Of a stretch of DNA of 64,000 nt, positions 11,157-22,389 are shown piece by piece. How positions within the stretch are numbered: the first letter of the stretch is position 1; each line of letters begins with the position of its first letter. The notes below the pieces were generated by a model. It saw only the letters and a program-made list of their open reading frames with translations. It was not told the DNA's origin and did no database searches. This DNA is from Lineus longissimus. Taxonomy: Eukaryota > Nemertea > Pilidiophora > Heteronemertea > Lineidae. The position numbers and the translations under genes were made by a program. Where the stretch lies: NCBI RefSeq assembly GCF_910592395.1, contig NC_088320.1:3596001-3660000 (forward strand), read 5' to 3'.

Positions 11157-13623
11157 TCAGATCAAACGCATCGTTGAGGATTCTGATGAGTATTTAATGG
11201 CAAAGACGGTGTCTGCTGAATCAACCAATGGCCTCGTGATTTGGCGATAAATCATCAGAATCAATTTAACAACAGTTGCAAAGCATGCCACTCCTAGCAG
11301 GACCGCAGTAAATATACTGTTCCTACCAGTTGGATTCCAGTTCTGCGAGATGCTGCCGACAAGTGCTGCGATGATGACGAGATATGGTGTGAAAGTGAAC
11401 CTGCTGTACCTGAAAAGGTTACGTGAAATGACATTGTGAGACTGAGGTTTTATATACATACTGCATTTAAACACACGATATTTGCGGATGAATATTTGTC
11501 AAGCTTTAGCGTCGTCTGAATTTGGGAATTCTAAATATGTCCTAAATCAGAGGCAGAGACATGTGAGAGGAAAATACATGATATCAGATATCAGGATGTT
11601 ACTGAAGACAATAGAAATACAGGTTGAGCTTTATGGCCAAGGGATTTTAGCCAACACAATTATGGACCTCGTTGAAGTTTTCTGGTAAAATGCCCGAGTG
11701 ATAAAAACCTCAAGGTGGTGCATATACCATCCTAACAATATCCAGGCCATTTCACTAGATACATACTTACTCCCTCAATGCGTACGGAGAAGTCGTCTTG
11801 TAGGCCCTGTTTGCAAAAGGATGTACCGGTATCTGTACTTGGCCGGCTAAGAAACCCTTCGTCCTATGTTATCAACGGCGGGCAGTTAGCAGTTCAGCTT
11901 CAAAAGTATAGCAAGTTTCTTACCTATCAATTACAAAAAGGTCCAAACTGACCCACACGGCTATGAGCACGGTAAGGATCCCAAGAGCAACAGTCGAGGC
12001 AACGTCAACGGCTAGTCCTAGCTCGTAGGTGAGGACCATGGCGGTGTTGAGAAGGGTGGCGATAGTGGTCCACGTGGCATAGATGGCAAGGCCATTCTCG
12101 GTGAAGATTCGGATGAACCAAACTTCTTTTCCAAGACCTAAAAACAACAAAATACAGTCGAACATTCACCCAAAACAGTCTTTGTCTCCTAATAGGTCAT
12201 CGGAGTTTCAGAACGGCGACGGAATCACAGTGTGTTCCTTTAAAGCGGTTCCAAACGGATGGACTTACAGTGCGTATTCTCGAGGTGATTCACCACACTG
12301 TGTGCTGTGATGATATCGTGCTTATAGAAAGACGCACGCTTTACGCAAGTAAGTCGTGGTATGACTTAAATTGAAAGGTAAACTTGGCATTATAACCCAC
12401 CTTGCTTGAACAACGATCCTTGCCCTCTGTCCAGATTCCTGTAGCACAGAACGATGCAGATATCCAGTGTTATCGGGAGGAGTGAGATGCAAACGAGTGC
12501 CCAGGTGACGAGGAATCTATCCCACACCAACAACCAGGCGATGTTAGCAACATTATTCACCAAGTAGACGAGGTACATGGATGTTGGCATGGCCGCAGGA
12601 TGGACGTAGAGGTACCCACAGTCGCTGACCCGGCAGAGGGTCGAGACAGCGTATGTAAGCCAGAGGGCCTGCCACACGTAGATGAAACCCCAGATGGAAA
12701 AGGTCCAGCCTGCTGGGGTGATCTCCAGATAGAAATAGTTTGAGACATCTCCAGTGCTATTCTGGAAGATTCCTGAAAACAAATGAGGACGTTGTCATAT
12801 GGACATGCCACAGTGAAGTTCCAGACGCAGACGACGAACATTTTGTACGAAGAAATACCGTGTTCTTCGTCTTCCATTTTTATCAACATGTTGCTGGTCG
12901 ACAGGAACAAAGGTACCGTGATAAACACTTGAGCAAGTCCATGCAAACTCTAGTACCAGAAGTGGTTTCCAATCTACACACTCTAATAGGGTATGAACCA
13001 GAAGTGGTTTCCAATCTACACACTCTAATAGGGTATGCACCAGAAGTGGTTTCCAATCTACACACTCTAATAGGGTATGAAACAGAAGTGGTTTCCAATC
13101 TACACACTCTAGTAGGGTATGAACCAGAAGTGGTTTCCAATCTATACACTCTAATAGGGTATGAACCAGAAGTGGTTTCCAATCTACACACTCTAATAGG
13201 GTATGCACCAGAAGTGGTTTCCAATCTACACACTCTAGTAGGGTATGAACCAGAAGTGGTTTCCAATCTATACACTCTAATAGGGAATGAACCAGAAGTG
13301 GTTTCCAATCTACACACTCTAATAGGGTATGAACCAGAAGTGGTTTCCAATCTACACACTCTAGTAGGGTATGAACCAGAAGTGGTTTCCAATATATACA
13401 CTCTAATAGGGTATGAACCAGAAGTGGTTTCCAATCTACACACTCTAGGGTATGAACCAAAAGTGGTTACCAGATCTTCACTCTAATTAGTTAAAACAGA
13501 ACTGGTGATCGACGTACCTGCTTTAATTCCGGTGCCAGCCAAAGCATTAAAGGCAAGTGTGACGAGGAACACAAGGAAAGTCACGATAATGACTGCTAAC
13601 TTCACAGGGTTGCCGTACGCCAT
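11157..13623 (-). CDS. TspO/MBR-related multipass membrane protein, paralogue 1
   Basis: Four coding exons: 13518-13623, 12401-12772, 11924-12137 and 11157-11409. They total 945 nt, 314 aa. The start ATG (13623) follows possible acceptors, so there is probably an upstream 5' UTR exon. About eight hydrophobic segments are visible. The key signature is TPAGWTFSIWGFIYVWQALW after the first membrane segment, followed by NNVANIAWLLVWD and NGLAIYATWTTIA. These Trp/Asn-rich helices resemble the TspO/MBR (tryptophan-rich sensory protein) fold. The protein is about twice the length of the 160-residue mitochondrial TSPO and resembles the longer bacterial or uncharacterised eukaryotic members. A TspO-type porphyrin/steroid-binding role is only a guess. 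Intron 1 holds a 42-bp minisatellite. A divergent homologue lies at 16,028-17,057 on the other strand. Confidence 0.85.
12955..13488. repeat. 42-bp minisatellite, about 12 units, in intron 1 of TspO-like paralogue 1
   Basis: The unit is accagaagtggtttccaatc followed by tacacactctaatagggtatga, repeated about 12 times and then a degenerate partial unit. Because 42 is divisible by 3, long open frames appear in several frames, but they lie wholly inside the intron between the 12,772 acceptor and the 13,518 donor. Units vary at a few sites (ata/gta, cac/tac, gaa/gca), and from unit 4 onward three-unit groups recur. Confidence 0.95.
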
Positions 13624-16006
13624 CCTGCGATTTGATATTCTTGCTGCAATTAAAGAACGCCTCCTAATTATATCACCACGTTAACGTTATTAAAGTTATT
13701 ATGATTACATGTATAGCACTTTTTTAGCAGAAGCATTTTTTACCGGACTCAGCCTAAGAACCCTAACGGGATTCCAGAATCTTACAAAAGTCTAGCTTGA
13801 AGGTAGGGTGGAGACAAGAATCAGATTAATGTTCGCAAAGCTGTCCAAGGAATCATCATGTCAAGTTTTTATAAGGAATTCGAAGTGTCTGGCAAATAAT
13901 GGTCTTGCACACTGAAAATCGACCCACCTTTTTATCAAATCCGGTATTTATTCGTCCAGCACACTCTTGTAAAACTTTGGGTTGATACTGCCAAGGTCTT
14001 TCAATTGAAATATTATATATACAAATAATGCGTTAAGTAAGTCACTTCAGCTAGCACATGATAGTTAGTTTATTGACAATAAGTCATAAGATCATTGCGG
14101 GTATGTAGGTCATGTAGTTATCTAACTAGCCACGAGGCATAGAACGTGTCTTCCTTGAGATATAGGGCCTATGATATGAATGAACTTCAAAACATGGACT
14201 GTGATAATTGGACCTGCTGGTATAATAAACCTTAACACAGCCATTGATAAACTGATTACCGGTAAGTGCTGGCAGATACCCCGGGCTTCCTCGTGTTCCT
14301 ACGTGAGACAAAAACATAATCACAGTTCAAGTTTCGAAAAAGGTTTGAAAAAAGTTGCACGTTGTCCTTCGTTTAGTTACCGGTCTGCGATTAAGGGGTG
14401 GTCATGCAAATCTAAAGTTCATCGTGGTTATCAGCTTATATATATTGCTCTTCGTGAGCCGAGTCCCGGGGGGAACCAATCCCTTAGATATATTGTTCAA
14501 TAGAGGATACGATATGTGTCCCACTCAATGCCCACGTCACGTCTTCCGACCCTCGCTACAGGTTCCCACATACGTATTATCTAAAAAATAAACTTGAGTA
14601 ACGTTATGTAGGTCTTAACCCTGAGGTATAATTGACCATAACAAAGTTATATCATGGCTTTCGTGATATCATCTTACCTCAACAACAACCCAACATCCTA
14701 TCATCTGATCATAGGGGTCTTTCATACTCCGCGCGTCTGATGAGAGGTACATTTAGAGAACGAATCAATACGAAATTGCGCCAGCAATCCAACTGCTTAC
14801 GTAATCGTCTACTTATAGACCAAGTCTACCCGATAACCTGATATCTTCTCTCTCAATCGCTGCATTGCAATTACACGGCCCTTAACTCACGTCGGTGATA
14901 TTTCCTGCTGAATGACACCAGCCCATTGTGTGAGGAGGAGGACCGTGGAGGAGGATAGCCCATTGTTTGGCTGTTCAGCATCCCTGCACTACCGTCAGTT
15001 CAAGGCCAGGGCAAGATCCGGAAACAGCTCGAAAGATACAGTGGAACATAAGGACTCCGGTGTTCACTGTGGTAAGTAGTTTCGATCAGTGGGTTTCTGT
15101 CTCGTCTATAATTCTCGATTTTGTGCGTTGCCTGGCGTAGGCCTATACCCGTGGGGAGATCTACAATGTGGAATCGGGGCTCAGAAGCGAACATTAACCC
15201 CCGATTTCCTCAGGAGGCAGGAGGATGGACAGTAGCAGCACAGACGTGTACAACGTCCGTGTTGTGATGTAAGGAATAGTCGAACGGGAAGCCAGGAATT
15301 CGAAGCGAAATGGAAACGGAACATGTTCATCGGTCGCCCAGTTTTGCCATTTCACTAAGTTATTCGTAGAGTTCATGATAAATGCGGAAGTGATATCTTC
15401 ACGGCGGTAAGCTGTTCGTGGATAATGATAGCTGACGTCATTGTTTTCGTTGCACCGGCGTGTTACGTAACGACTGGTCGATCCAATTAGGCATTGTACG
15501 TGTACAAATGTATGCATTTCCTTGTGATTTGTGATCATGTGGTAAAACGCGCTATCACATGCTTGACTTAGACCTATGATATGCAACGAAGTGACTCATG
15601 ATATGCGGCCACTATACTTCCTCTGTACTATTCCTGAAAAAATATTCCCTATATCAAGCAATGCTTAATACTAGTTAACCTGCGAAGACTTAGAGTTTTG
15701 AAGTATTTTAATGGATCGTTTAAAGTTTAACGAGGTAAGTCATCAATTTGACCAGTTTTCTGTCTGCATGTTCGCCTTGGAAAAAGAAGTTGGTTTCTAG
15801 GTTACTGCCGATCCCGGGCAATGTAATTGAAGACAAAACCTCTCTATGTCAGCACTTGACCATTCCGGAAGTACATGTACCGGTACTACTTTGCACGAGT
15901 AGTCAAGTGGCATGGGACAAGTTGTACGTAGACTTGACTCCGATGGCTTGGCCCTTAGAGGGAATCCGTTTATCGTCTGACGTTCCTTTCGCTTCTCTTC
16001 TTGCAG
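13624..16006. other. Intergenic stretch between the two TspO-like genes
   Basis: This should hold both 5' UTR exons and promoters of the divergent pair, but I cannot place them. An open frame on the minus strand at 15,194-15,586 (130 codons) has no recognisable domain and is not called. No clear repeats were found. Confidence 0.45.
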
Positions 16007-16027
16007 AAAGCATCCTTACTAAACAAT

Positions 16028-17057
16028 ATGGCGTCCCATAAGCCCGTCTACATCGCCCTTATTGTCGTGTCGTGGCTGTTCTACATTGGTGCCATCATTG
16101 CCGGGACATCGACGAGGTTCATTTATGATGCAGGTAGGGAAAAACTGTTTTTCACTTCTCCCTACCCAAACTGTACCCTCTTGTAATCACACGTACACTT
16201 ACCTCCCGGACTTATCGATACGTTAGATACAATGACTTCCTTTTGTTGTTGCAGCTAGTGCCAAAAACGAGACGAAGAACGTTACCTATGATGACACCCT
16301 CATCAACCCTGCTCCCTGGACGTTTGGAGTCGTCTGGTCAATCATTTTCCTCTACCAGGGCATTTGGATTATATACGTCACAGCCTCCATCTTCCGACGT
16401 GGAAAGATCACCAAAAGCTACGTGTACACCATGGAAGGAATCTGCCCTCCGCTAACATACGTCTTCTTCATTCTCGGCTGCGCAGGCGCAATTGTCTGGA
16501 GCGTTGTTTTTGTCTACGAAATTCTGCTGCCAAATTTGTTCCCGTTGTTGTTCGCATGGTTTTCCCTCTATGCTGCTTTGATCATCTGCTACAGGGATTC
16601 CGAGAATCATTTCTTGAACGTTGTCAAAGATGGGTTGTTAGTCGACGTGGTACTAGTCCGTGCGTTCATTCACAATGGGCTTGCAACCTTCGCAACCTGG
16701 GTAACCTTGGCCTTCTTCGTACAGCTTTCAGTTGTTTTGAAATACGTAACAATGGCGGACGAGCTCGTGTCAAGCATCGTCATCCTTGCAGTAATTCTCG
16801 TTTTGTTGATCGTCTGGTTTGCATTCAACAATTTTATCTTCCCAAAGTTCTGTCAGTTCACCTTCACACCCTATTTTGTTGTGTTGCTTGCAACTGCTGG
16901 GATCATTTCCGATGGTTTCGATACATCGAACGCCGCCTTACTTTTTGCACTTGTCATTCTCATCGTTGACATTGTGTTGCTAATTGTTACGATTGTTTTG
17001 GTGGTGCGTCGCTTTAAGTCGAAATCGTTGGCTGGCCTTGCTGTTCCAAGCATCTAA
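16028..17057 (+). CDS. TspO/MBR-related multipass membrane protein, paralogue 2
   Basis: Two coding exons, 16028-16133 and 16255-17057, total 909 nt, 302 aa. The 5' UTR exon begins at 16007 after a ttgcag acceptor. The first coding exon is 106 nt ending in phase 1, the same as paralogue 1. The rest, three exons in paralogue 1, is one exon here. Shared signatures include APWTFGVVWSIIFLYQGIW, NGLATFATWVTLA and QFTFTPYFVVLL, against WTFSIWGFIYVWQALW, NGLAIYATWTTIA and RFTFTPYLVIIA in paralogue 1. About eight membrane segments are visible. A sequon (NVTY) occurs after segment 1. It is a membrane protein of unknown function in the TspO-like superfamily. Ligand and compartment cannot be read from sequence. 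Confidence 0.87.
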
Positions 17058-17851
17058 TATAGAAATTTACCAAACTGTATACATGTGTATGCGTTGCATA
17101 TTTTATGAGTGTAAACTGTGTAAAGGCAGTATTGTACGGTATGATAAAACGTTTTATCCTGAGTAGTCTTCTTTGAGTAATCCCTTTTTCTTTGTAAAAA
17201 AACATGTCATTGTGCATTGAAAGTAGAGCCCGCTAGGTTGTAGACAGCTATGCTGTTTGGTATCATGTATTATACACCAAGGACATTTTATGTCCTTGTA
17301 TCTTTCCATTTGAATGATAATCGTTGTGCAAATGTAAAATCGAGTTGCGTTGTCTTTTTCAAATTATTGGAGAGAGGTTGAGATCAGTGAATTACCACGG
17401 ATCCTTATACGGTACATGTATATGTATCTATAAGGATAGAAATTTACACAAAGTCCGTCCTCTTTCTACATGTGATAAATTGCTGTTCCCAACCTCCATT
17501 ACAAACTGTCATGTCCGATGCCAATGCTCTATGTTCTCAGTTCCGATCACTGGCAATCTTGAAAGCAGTGAGCACATGGTACCGGTAGTTCTGATTGGCG
17601 CATTTCAAAAGAAATTATCCCGCGCCCCCTCCCACCCCTCTAGCTACAGCCCTATGAGGCCATGCACGCAAGATAAAAGTGACAATTGCTTATGAATATG
17701 AAAAAAAACAGCGAAAGAGATAATTTCATTTGAACATGGATTAAAAAGGAGCAAGCCAGCGGTTGAAGAAGAACTTTAAATGCAATGCACCTGAGCTGCA
17801 CCGCACCTATATAATCCTATTGGCTATAAGCTCACGTGTTCCTGGCTGTAG
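17058..17851. other. Intergenic stretch between convergent 3' ends
   Basis: It holds the 3' UTRs of TspO-like paralogue 2 and the SLC15-like gene. A small hairpin (aaggacat / atgtcctt near 17,279-17,297) is the only structure noticed. Confidence 0.45.
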
Positions 17852-20800
17852 CTAAAGGCGGGCGATGTCCGGTGCAACACCGTGCTCCACCCTACCCTGA
17901 GCTGGTTGCCTCACTCTCCTAATGTGACTGAGACCAATTTTGCAACAACTTGTGCATATCCAAAACAGCACCAAACAAACAAACGCCAATCCTGCCTGAA
18001 TGAAGTAGTAATATTCCACCCTACACTTTTTGCAGTTCGGGGAACCATCTTCCCAGTCGAAGAACCAACGGTTATAACCGATGACGGTCAGAGCGCATGC
18101 CAGGAAGCTACCAAACCCGGAGAACAGCCAGAAGATCCCAATGGCAATTCCACGCATGCTCTCTGGGGTCTGGGAGTAGATCAACTCCAGACCTGAAATA
18201 AAAAGGAGAAAATTGAAAAATCCCACAGAGAAGTTTATGCTTTAACAGTCCTTTTAAATTTTTCATGCAAAGCCGCATTGCCAAGCAGATCATCGAAAGA
18301 TGCACATGAGTCTATTACTGTTGACAAAAAATGCATCTCAGGTGGCAAATTTAGTCAACTGGTGTAATGTTGATATTGTCATTCTACATATTTGCACGGA
18401 ATTTCGTGTTGAAAATCGGACGATTTCTGCACAAAGCGTACATGTAAGTGTTGGAATAATTTTCTATTTACTCACCGGCCACGTTGGAAAAAGCGTCTCC
18501 TACCCCCATCAGAAAATATTGGGGAACCTGCAAGAATACCGTCATTTTGGCCGCCTGAAATGTGTTGTTGTCTGAAGAAAAGGAAAATCTCGCAATAATT
18601 CAATTACGAGGTAACTTTTGGTCAGTTAGTTTCTGTAGAACTTCGTCAATATCAGCTGAGATCAACTAAATGTAAAAGTGAATGTCATTTTCGTATATCA
18701 CATGATGCGAAATCCAAGATGGTTACCAGATTTATGCTCGAGTGGCGGCCATCTGGGATTCAAGGCGGTCAACATAAAAGAAAGCCTCTCTCGACGGAGT
18801 TGTTTCGAAGCCAGTCCGTGCTACTGCTTTACTCTTTTTTGCCATGCACGTTGAGATTGTTCTTCTGGTTGCAGCTTCTGCCGCCACGTTGGAGAGGATA
18901 ATATTTATGTAAGTACGTGTACATCTAACAAGAAACATATTTTTACTCACATGCACTTCGCCGTAAAAGCGCTTCATGCTAGGCCTATATAGCGTGTACA
19001 TTTTACTGAACTTACGAATAACAATTGGTATCATCCCGGCCTCCCAGAATCGCTCCCTTCGATATTTCTCCAAGAGCCCCGCCGCCAGGATACTGAGAAT
19101 GGCAAATACTATACCGATGCCCATCCGGGTCCGCATACTGATCGTCCTGGGCTCGGGCCTGGACTCCATGTGTGGCAGGATGACACCGTATATCAGGGGG
19201 ATCATGATGAAAATGACGACTGCCTCGGTTAGGTACATCCAGGGGACGGGAAGCTGGAAGAATTATCAGAAAGCATGAAATTCCGAATCCGCCATACGAG
19301 CCGCCATATTTGGTGTCACCGGAGGCAATTCCTTCGTTCTTTTGTGAAGGCCTCTCTCAACGTTCTTGGGTTCCACATCGTTGGCAACGGTCAACGTTTT
19401 TTTATGCGTTACGGAAGGCCTCAATTGGCCTGGTGAAGATCCAGAAACTCGTATCGGGATGCAAGGGAGGAACCGAGATAAAAGATGAAGATGCCTTCCG
19501 TCAACAAAATCCAGGCGATTATACTAGTGAGCCGATTAGAGGGTTCGAGAATCATCGAAGCCGGACTTCTGTCTAAACTTCAAAGAGAGCTAGCAATAGG
19601 CTGTCGGTCAGCTTGACATCCTGCATACATCAGAGGACACGAAGCGGGCTCAGTCGGATCGGTAGAATTAAAATTCATTTGCTATTGTCGTGTTGCCACC
19701 TTCTGGGGAACACCAGTATCCTCGGACCTCAATGATAATACGGTGATAAAAGAATATTCGGTTTATCGTCTCTCACGATAAAGTCACATATTTAGAATAG
19801 GCTGACCAACAAAAACGTGACCTATATGGACAAAGGATCGCGCACTACTACTCCGTTGACCGAGTTTATCATCCCCAGCAGCGTGGTAGGCCTACTTCCT
19901 GCTCACGTGGTGAAGGTACTGACGCGACGGAGGAAGGGGTGGCCAATCTATACACAACACTATTGACCGATACCTGTGGCCCAGTTTAGAATTTACGGCA
20001 ATTTGTATATATCTCGGTGGGTCGCGGGCCGTGGCATGCGACGCCACTGAATCTAAGCTTGGCTAAAGTCGGCGTTGTGCGTCAATCCAATCTTCTGAAG
20101 GAGGGACAACGGTGTACATCGCGGGATAAGAGGAGCTGCGTGTACTTACATAAAATCCATCGACTATTATGTTCATGTGCACGGCTTGGAAAGGGAAAGT
20201 GGTCAGCATTTGGTGATAAATAATCCAATACGGAATCAAAACGAGACTAATGGCGGCAAGATACCAGAATCGTCTGCTTTCTGTCGCTCTTTCCGCTTCC
20301 TGTTGTTGTTGCTGTTGTTGCTCCCTTTGCTCCTCTGCAAGCTGCTCTCGTGCATTCCTTGAATTCAGAAAAGACATAGGTTATAATACATGTATAGGTT
20401 ACAGTCGAATCGCTGCGATAGTAGCATACGCTATTGGTCGAATATGTGTCTGTAGGCCTACTGTGACTTAACTCCATTAAAAATGTTATATCAGGCAAAT
20501 AAACCTTTCCGGGGTATCATTCGAGGCTGTGATGCCCGGGCTGCATGTGATGCCAAGCTGTGTCTGTTTCAAACTGTAGAAATAACCTAAAACCTAATGA
20601 AATCGTTACACACTCTGAATGTCATCTCAAAGAATCTATATATATATGACTGGGACGTGCTATCCGCACTGATGTTCTTACTTACTCATTGGTTGGCCAC
20701 GAAACTGTCTCTATGCTCTCATTTTGAATTTCCCGGTACCCCTCTCGCCGGCGACAACACCAACAACAAGCCGCCCTCAAACAAGCCAGGAATGGGTCTC

Positions 20801-22389
20801 GAGATATCGTCTTACTTGGAGTATACCACAGCCCACCTGTTCAGACGAGACAAAAAGAAGGATATACATGTATAAAGAATAAAAAGAGGCAAATAACAGC
20901 TTTCGAGTAATGTCTCCATCTCGAACATATCGTATTTTAGAAATTACACAATCGTTCTTGTGCGGGGTTTGTCGGCGGCGCGAATCTGACGCGCCGATAG
21001 GGCCGTCTACATGGGACCAAACCAGACCAGACGTTACGCATATATCCGAGGCGCAATTGATACCAGGAATGCAAAAATGTTGTCACTTCTGAGGGCGGCA
21101 AATATGATATACTCACCGACAACGAAAAACACAAAGGCCATTGCAAGGCACCCAACAGCAGCCAGTGCCGCACTGTGCATATAGTCAATCCTCAGCTCGA
21201 CATAAGTTAGAGCCCCGATCGCGACGAGAGAGCCTGTGCTCGAAGCCCAAAAAAACCAGCTGAAAAACTCGCGCACGATGCCAGACTCTGCAGGTTGTAG
21301 TTGCTGTTCGCGATCATGTCCAAAATGAAGCACCTCATTCTGAAAGTAAAATGGTGATCGTATAATGATTTTTCCCCAAAAAATGCCTGTGCAATCTGTG
21401 GTGGAACTGATTCATCAAAGTCCCCTGACAATAAGATGTTTATATATCATTACAGGTATTCAATTGACATCCCAAATAGTCGACCGCCAGCCAAGAAGGA
21501 AAACCTTTAGAGCCAGCCGAATATGGAAAGCTGAGCAGTCGATATTGTCCTGATCAAATAATGAAATATCGATGTTGTTGTGACAAGTATCACAGTGGTC
21601 CAGCGAGACAAATTTCGCGAAAGAACGGAGAAGATCTCATAAACTACATGGCGGTCTAACGAAGGGTTTAACGAACTTTCACCACGAACTAGGCATGATC
21701 GGGATATCATGAATATATAGTATACTGGGTCCAAGACCTACCGCGTTCGTTGTGAGGTTCTGATTATGTCTCTTCCATCTAGTCCACTGGAGAGCTCCAT
21801 AGGGGGCAAGATTCGTCCGAACTATTCCTGCTCCCAATCCAATTAAACAGACAACCAGGACTATTGGCCAACTGCAAACTTCTGTTGACCACGAAGGCAT
21901 GCCACCTTTACCTAACCGCTCAGCTGTGACGTTGATGTCTGTGAAGTCCACGTGGAGACCGTAATCATTTATGTCGGAATGGTGCACATGCATAGCTGCA
22001 TTTATCGGCTTGATGGACGCTGTGGAAGGATGACACATCCCCGGGAACGTGTCCGCTTTTTCTCGTTTTAATATGAGTTTTACGAGAAAAACCCACCATA
22101 TGTAGCCACCAAGATATAACACAAAACCGACGAAGATTGCCCAAAAACGCCCGATGCACACATCAGCCAAGAAACTTCCAAATAACGCCGTAGAGTATGA
22201 CACCCCAAGGAATACTAAAGTCAGATTTAGGGCGTTGATTTCCGTCCATCGTGTTGGTTCGCCGTTTAAGAAGACGCCCAGGCCCGCTAGGAAAGCATAG
22301 AATGCAACCCGCTCAGTGATCTCCGACGCTAGTATGCAAACGCAGGCAAGACCTTTTGTTGTCTTTGGAGTAAGGATAACATCAGGCAT
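17852..22389 (-). CDS. SLC15A4-like proton-coupled histidine/oligopeptide transporter (POT/PTR family)
   Basis: Firm coding exons: 21742-22389, 21117-21339, 20150-20357, 19016-19253, 18476-18571 and 17852-18192. A phase gap between 21117 and 20357 can be filled by two tiny exons (20816-20836 and 20686-20704, giving GGLWYTPISWPTNE), for 597 aa. These microexons are tentative. POT hallmarks: SEITERVAFYAF in TM1 (ExxER motif), AGIVRTNLAPYGALQ, FFSWFFWAS, a cytosolic poly-Gln loop, SLVLIPYWIIYHQM at TM7, VPQYFLMGVGDAF and AGLELIYSQTPESMRG near TM10. These match PHT1/PHT2 (SLC15A4/A3) best. Relatives export histidine and di-/tripeptides from endolysosomes using the proton gradient. An acceptor just before the chosen ATG suggests an untranslated first exon. 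An ATG at 22,416 is an alternative start. Confidence 0.85.
20292..20330 (-). repeat. CAG/CAA repeat coding poly-Gln in the SLC15-like loop
   Basis: Within exon 20150-20357, seven consecutive Gln codons are followed by Glu-rich sequence, in the cytosolic loop before TM7. The mixed CAA/CAG composition suggests a stable coding tract. Confidence 0.7.

Noticed and set aside
12740-13486. Open frames of 186-248 codons on both strands through the 42-bp tandem array
   Set aside because: They arise because the repeat unit is divisible by three and lacks stops. They lie within the intron of the TspO-like gene, and the real exons on either side join in phase.
16364-16969. 201-codon frame overlapping the TspO-like paralogue 2 exon
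   Set aside because: It is out of frame with the clearly homologous protein and is a shadow of its second exon.
20597-20875. 92-codon plus-strand frame in the SLC15-like gene
   Set aside because: It is antisense to the transporter's intron and microexon region and has no supporting features.
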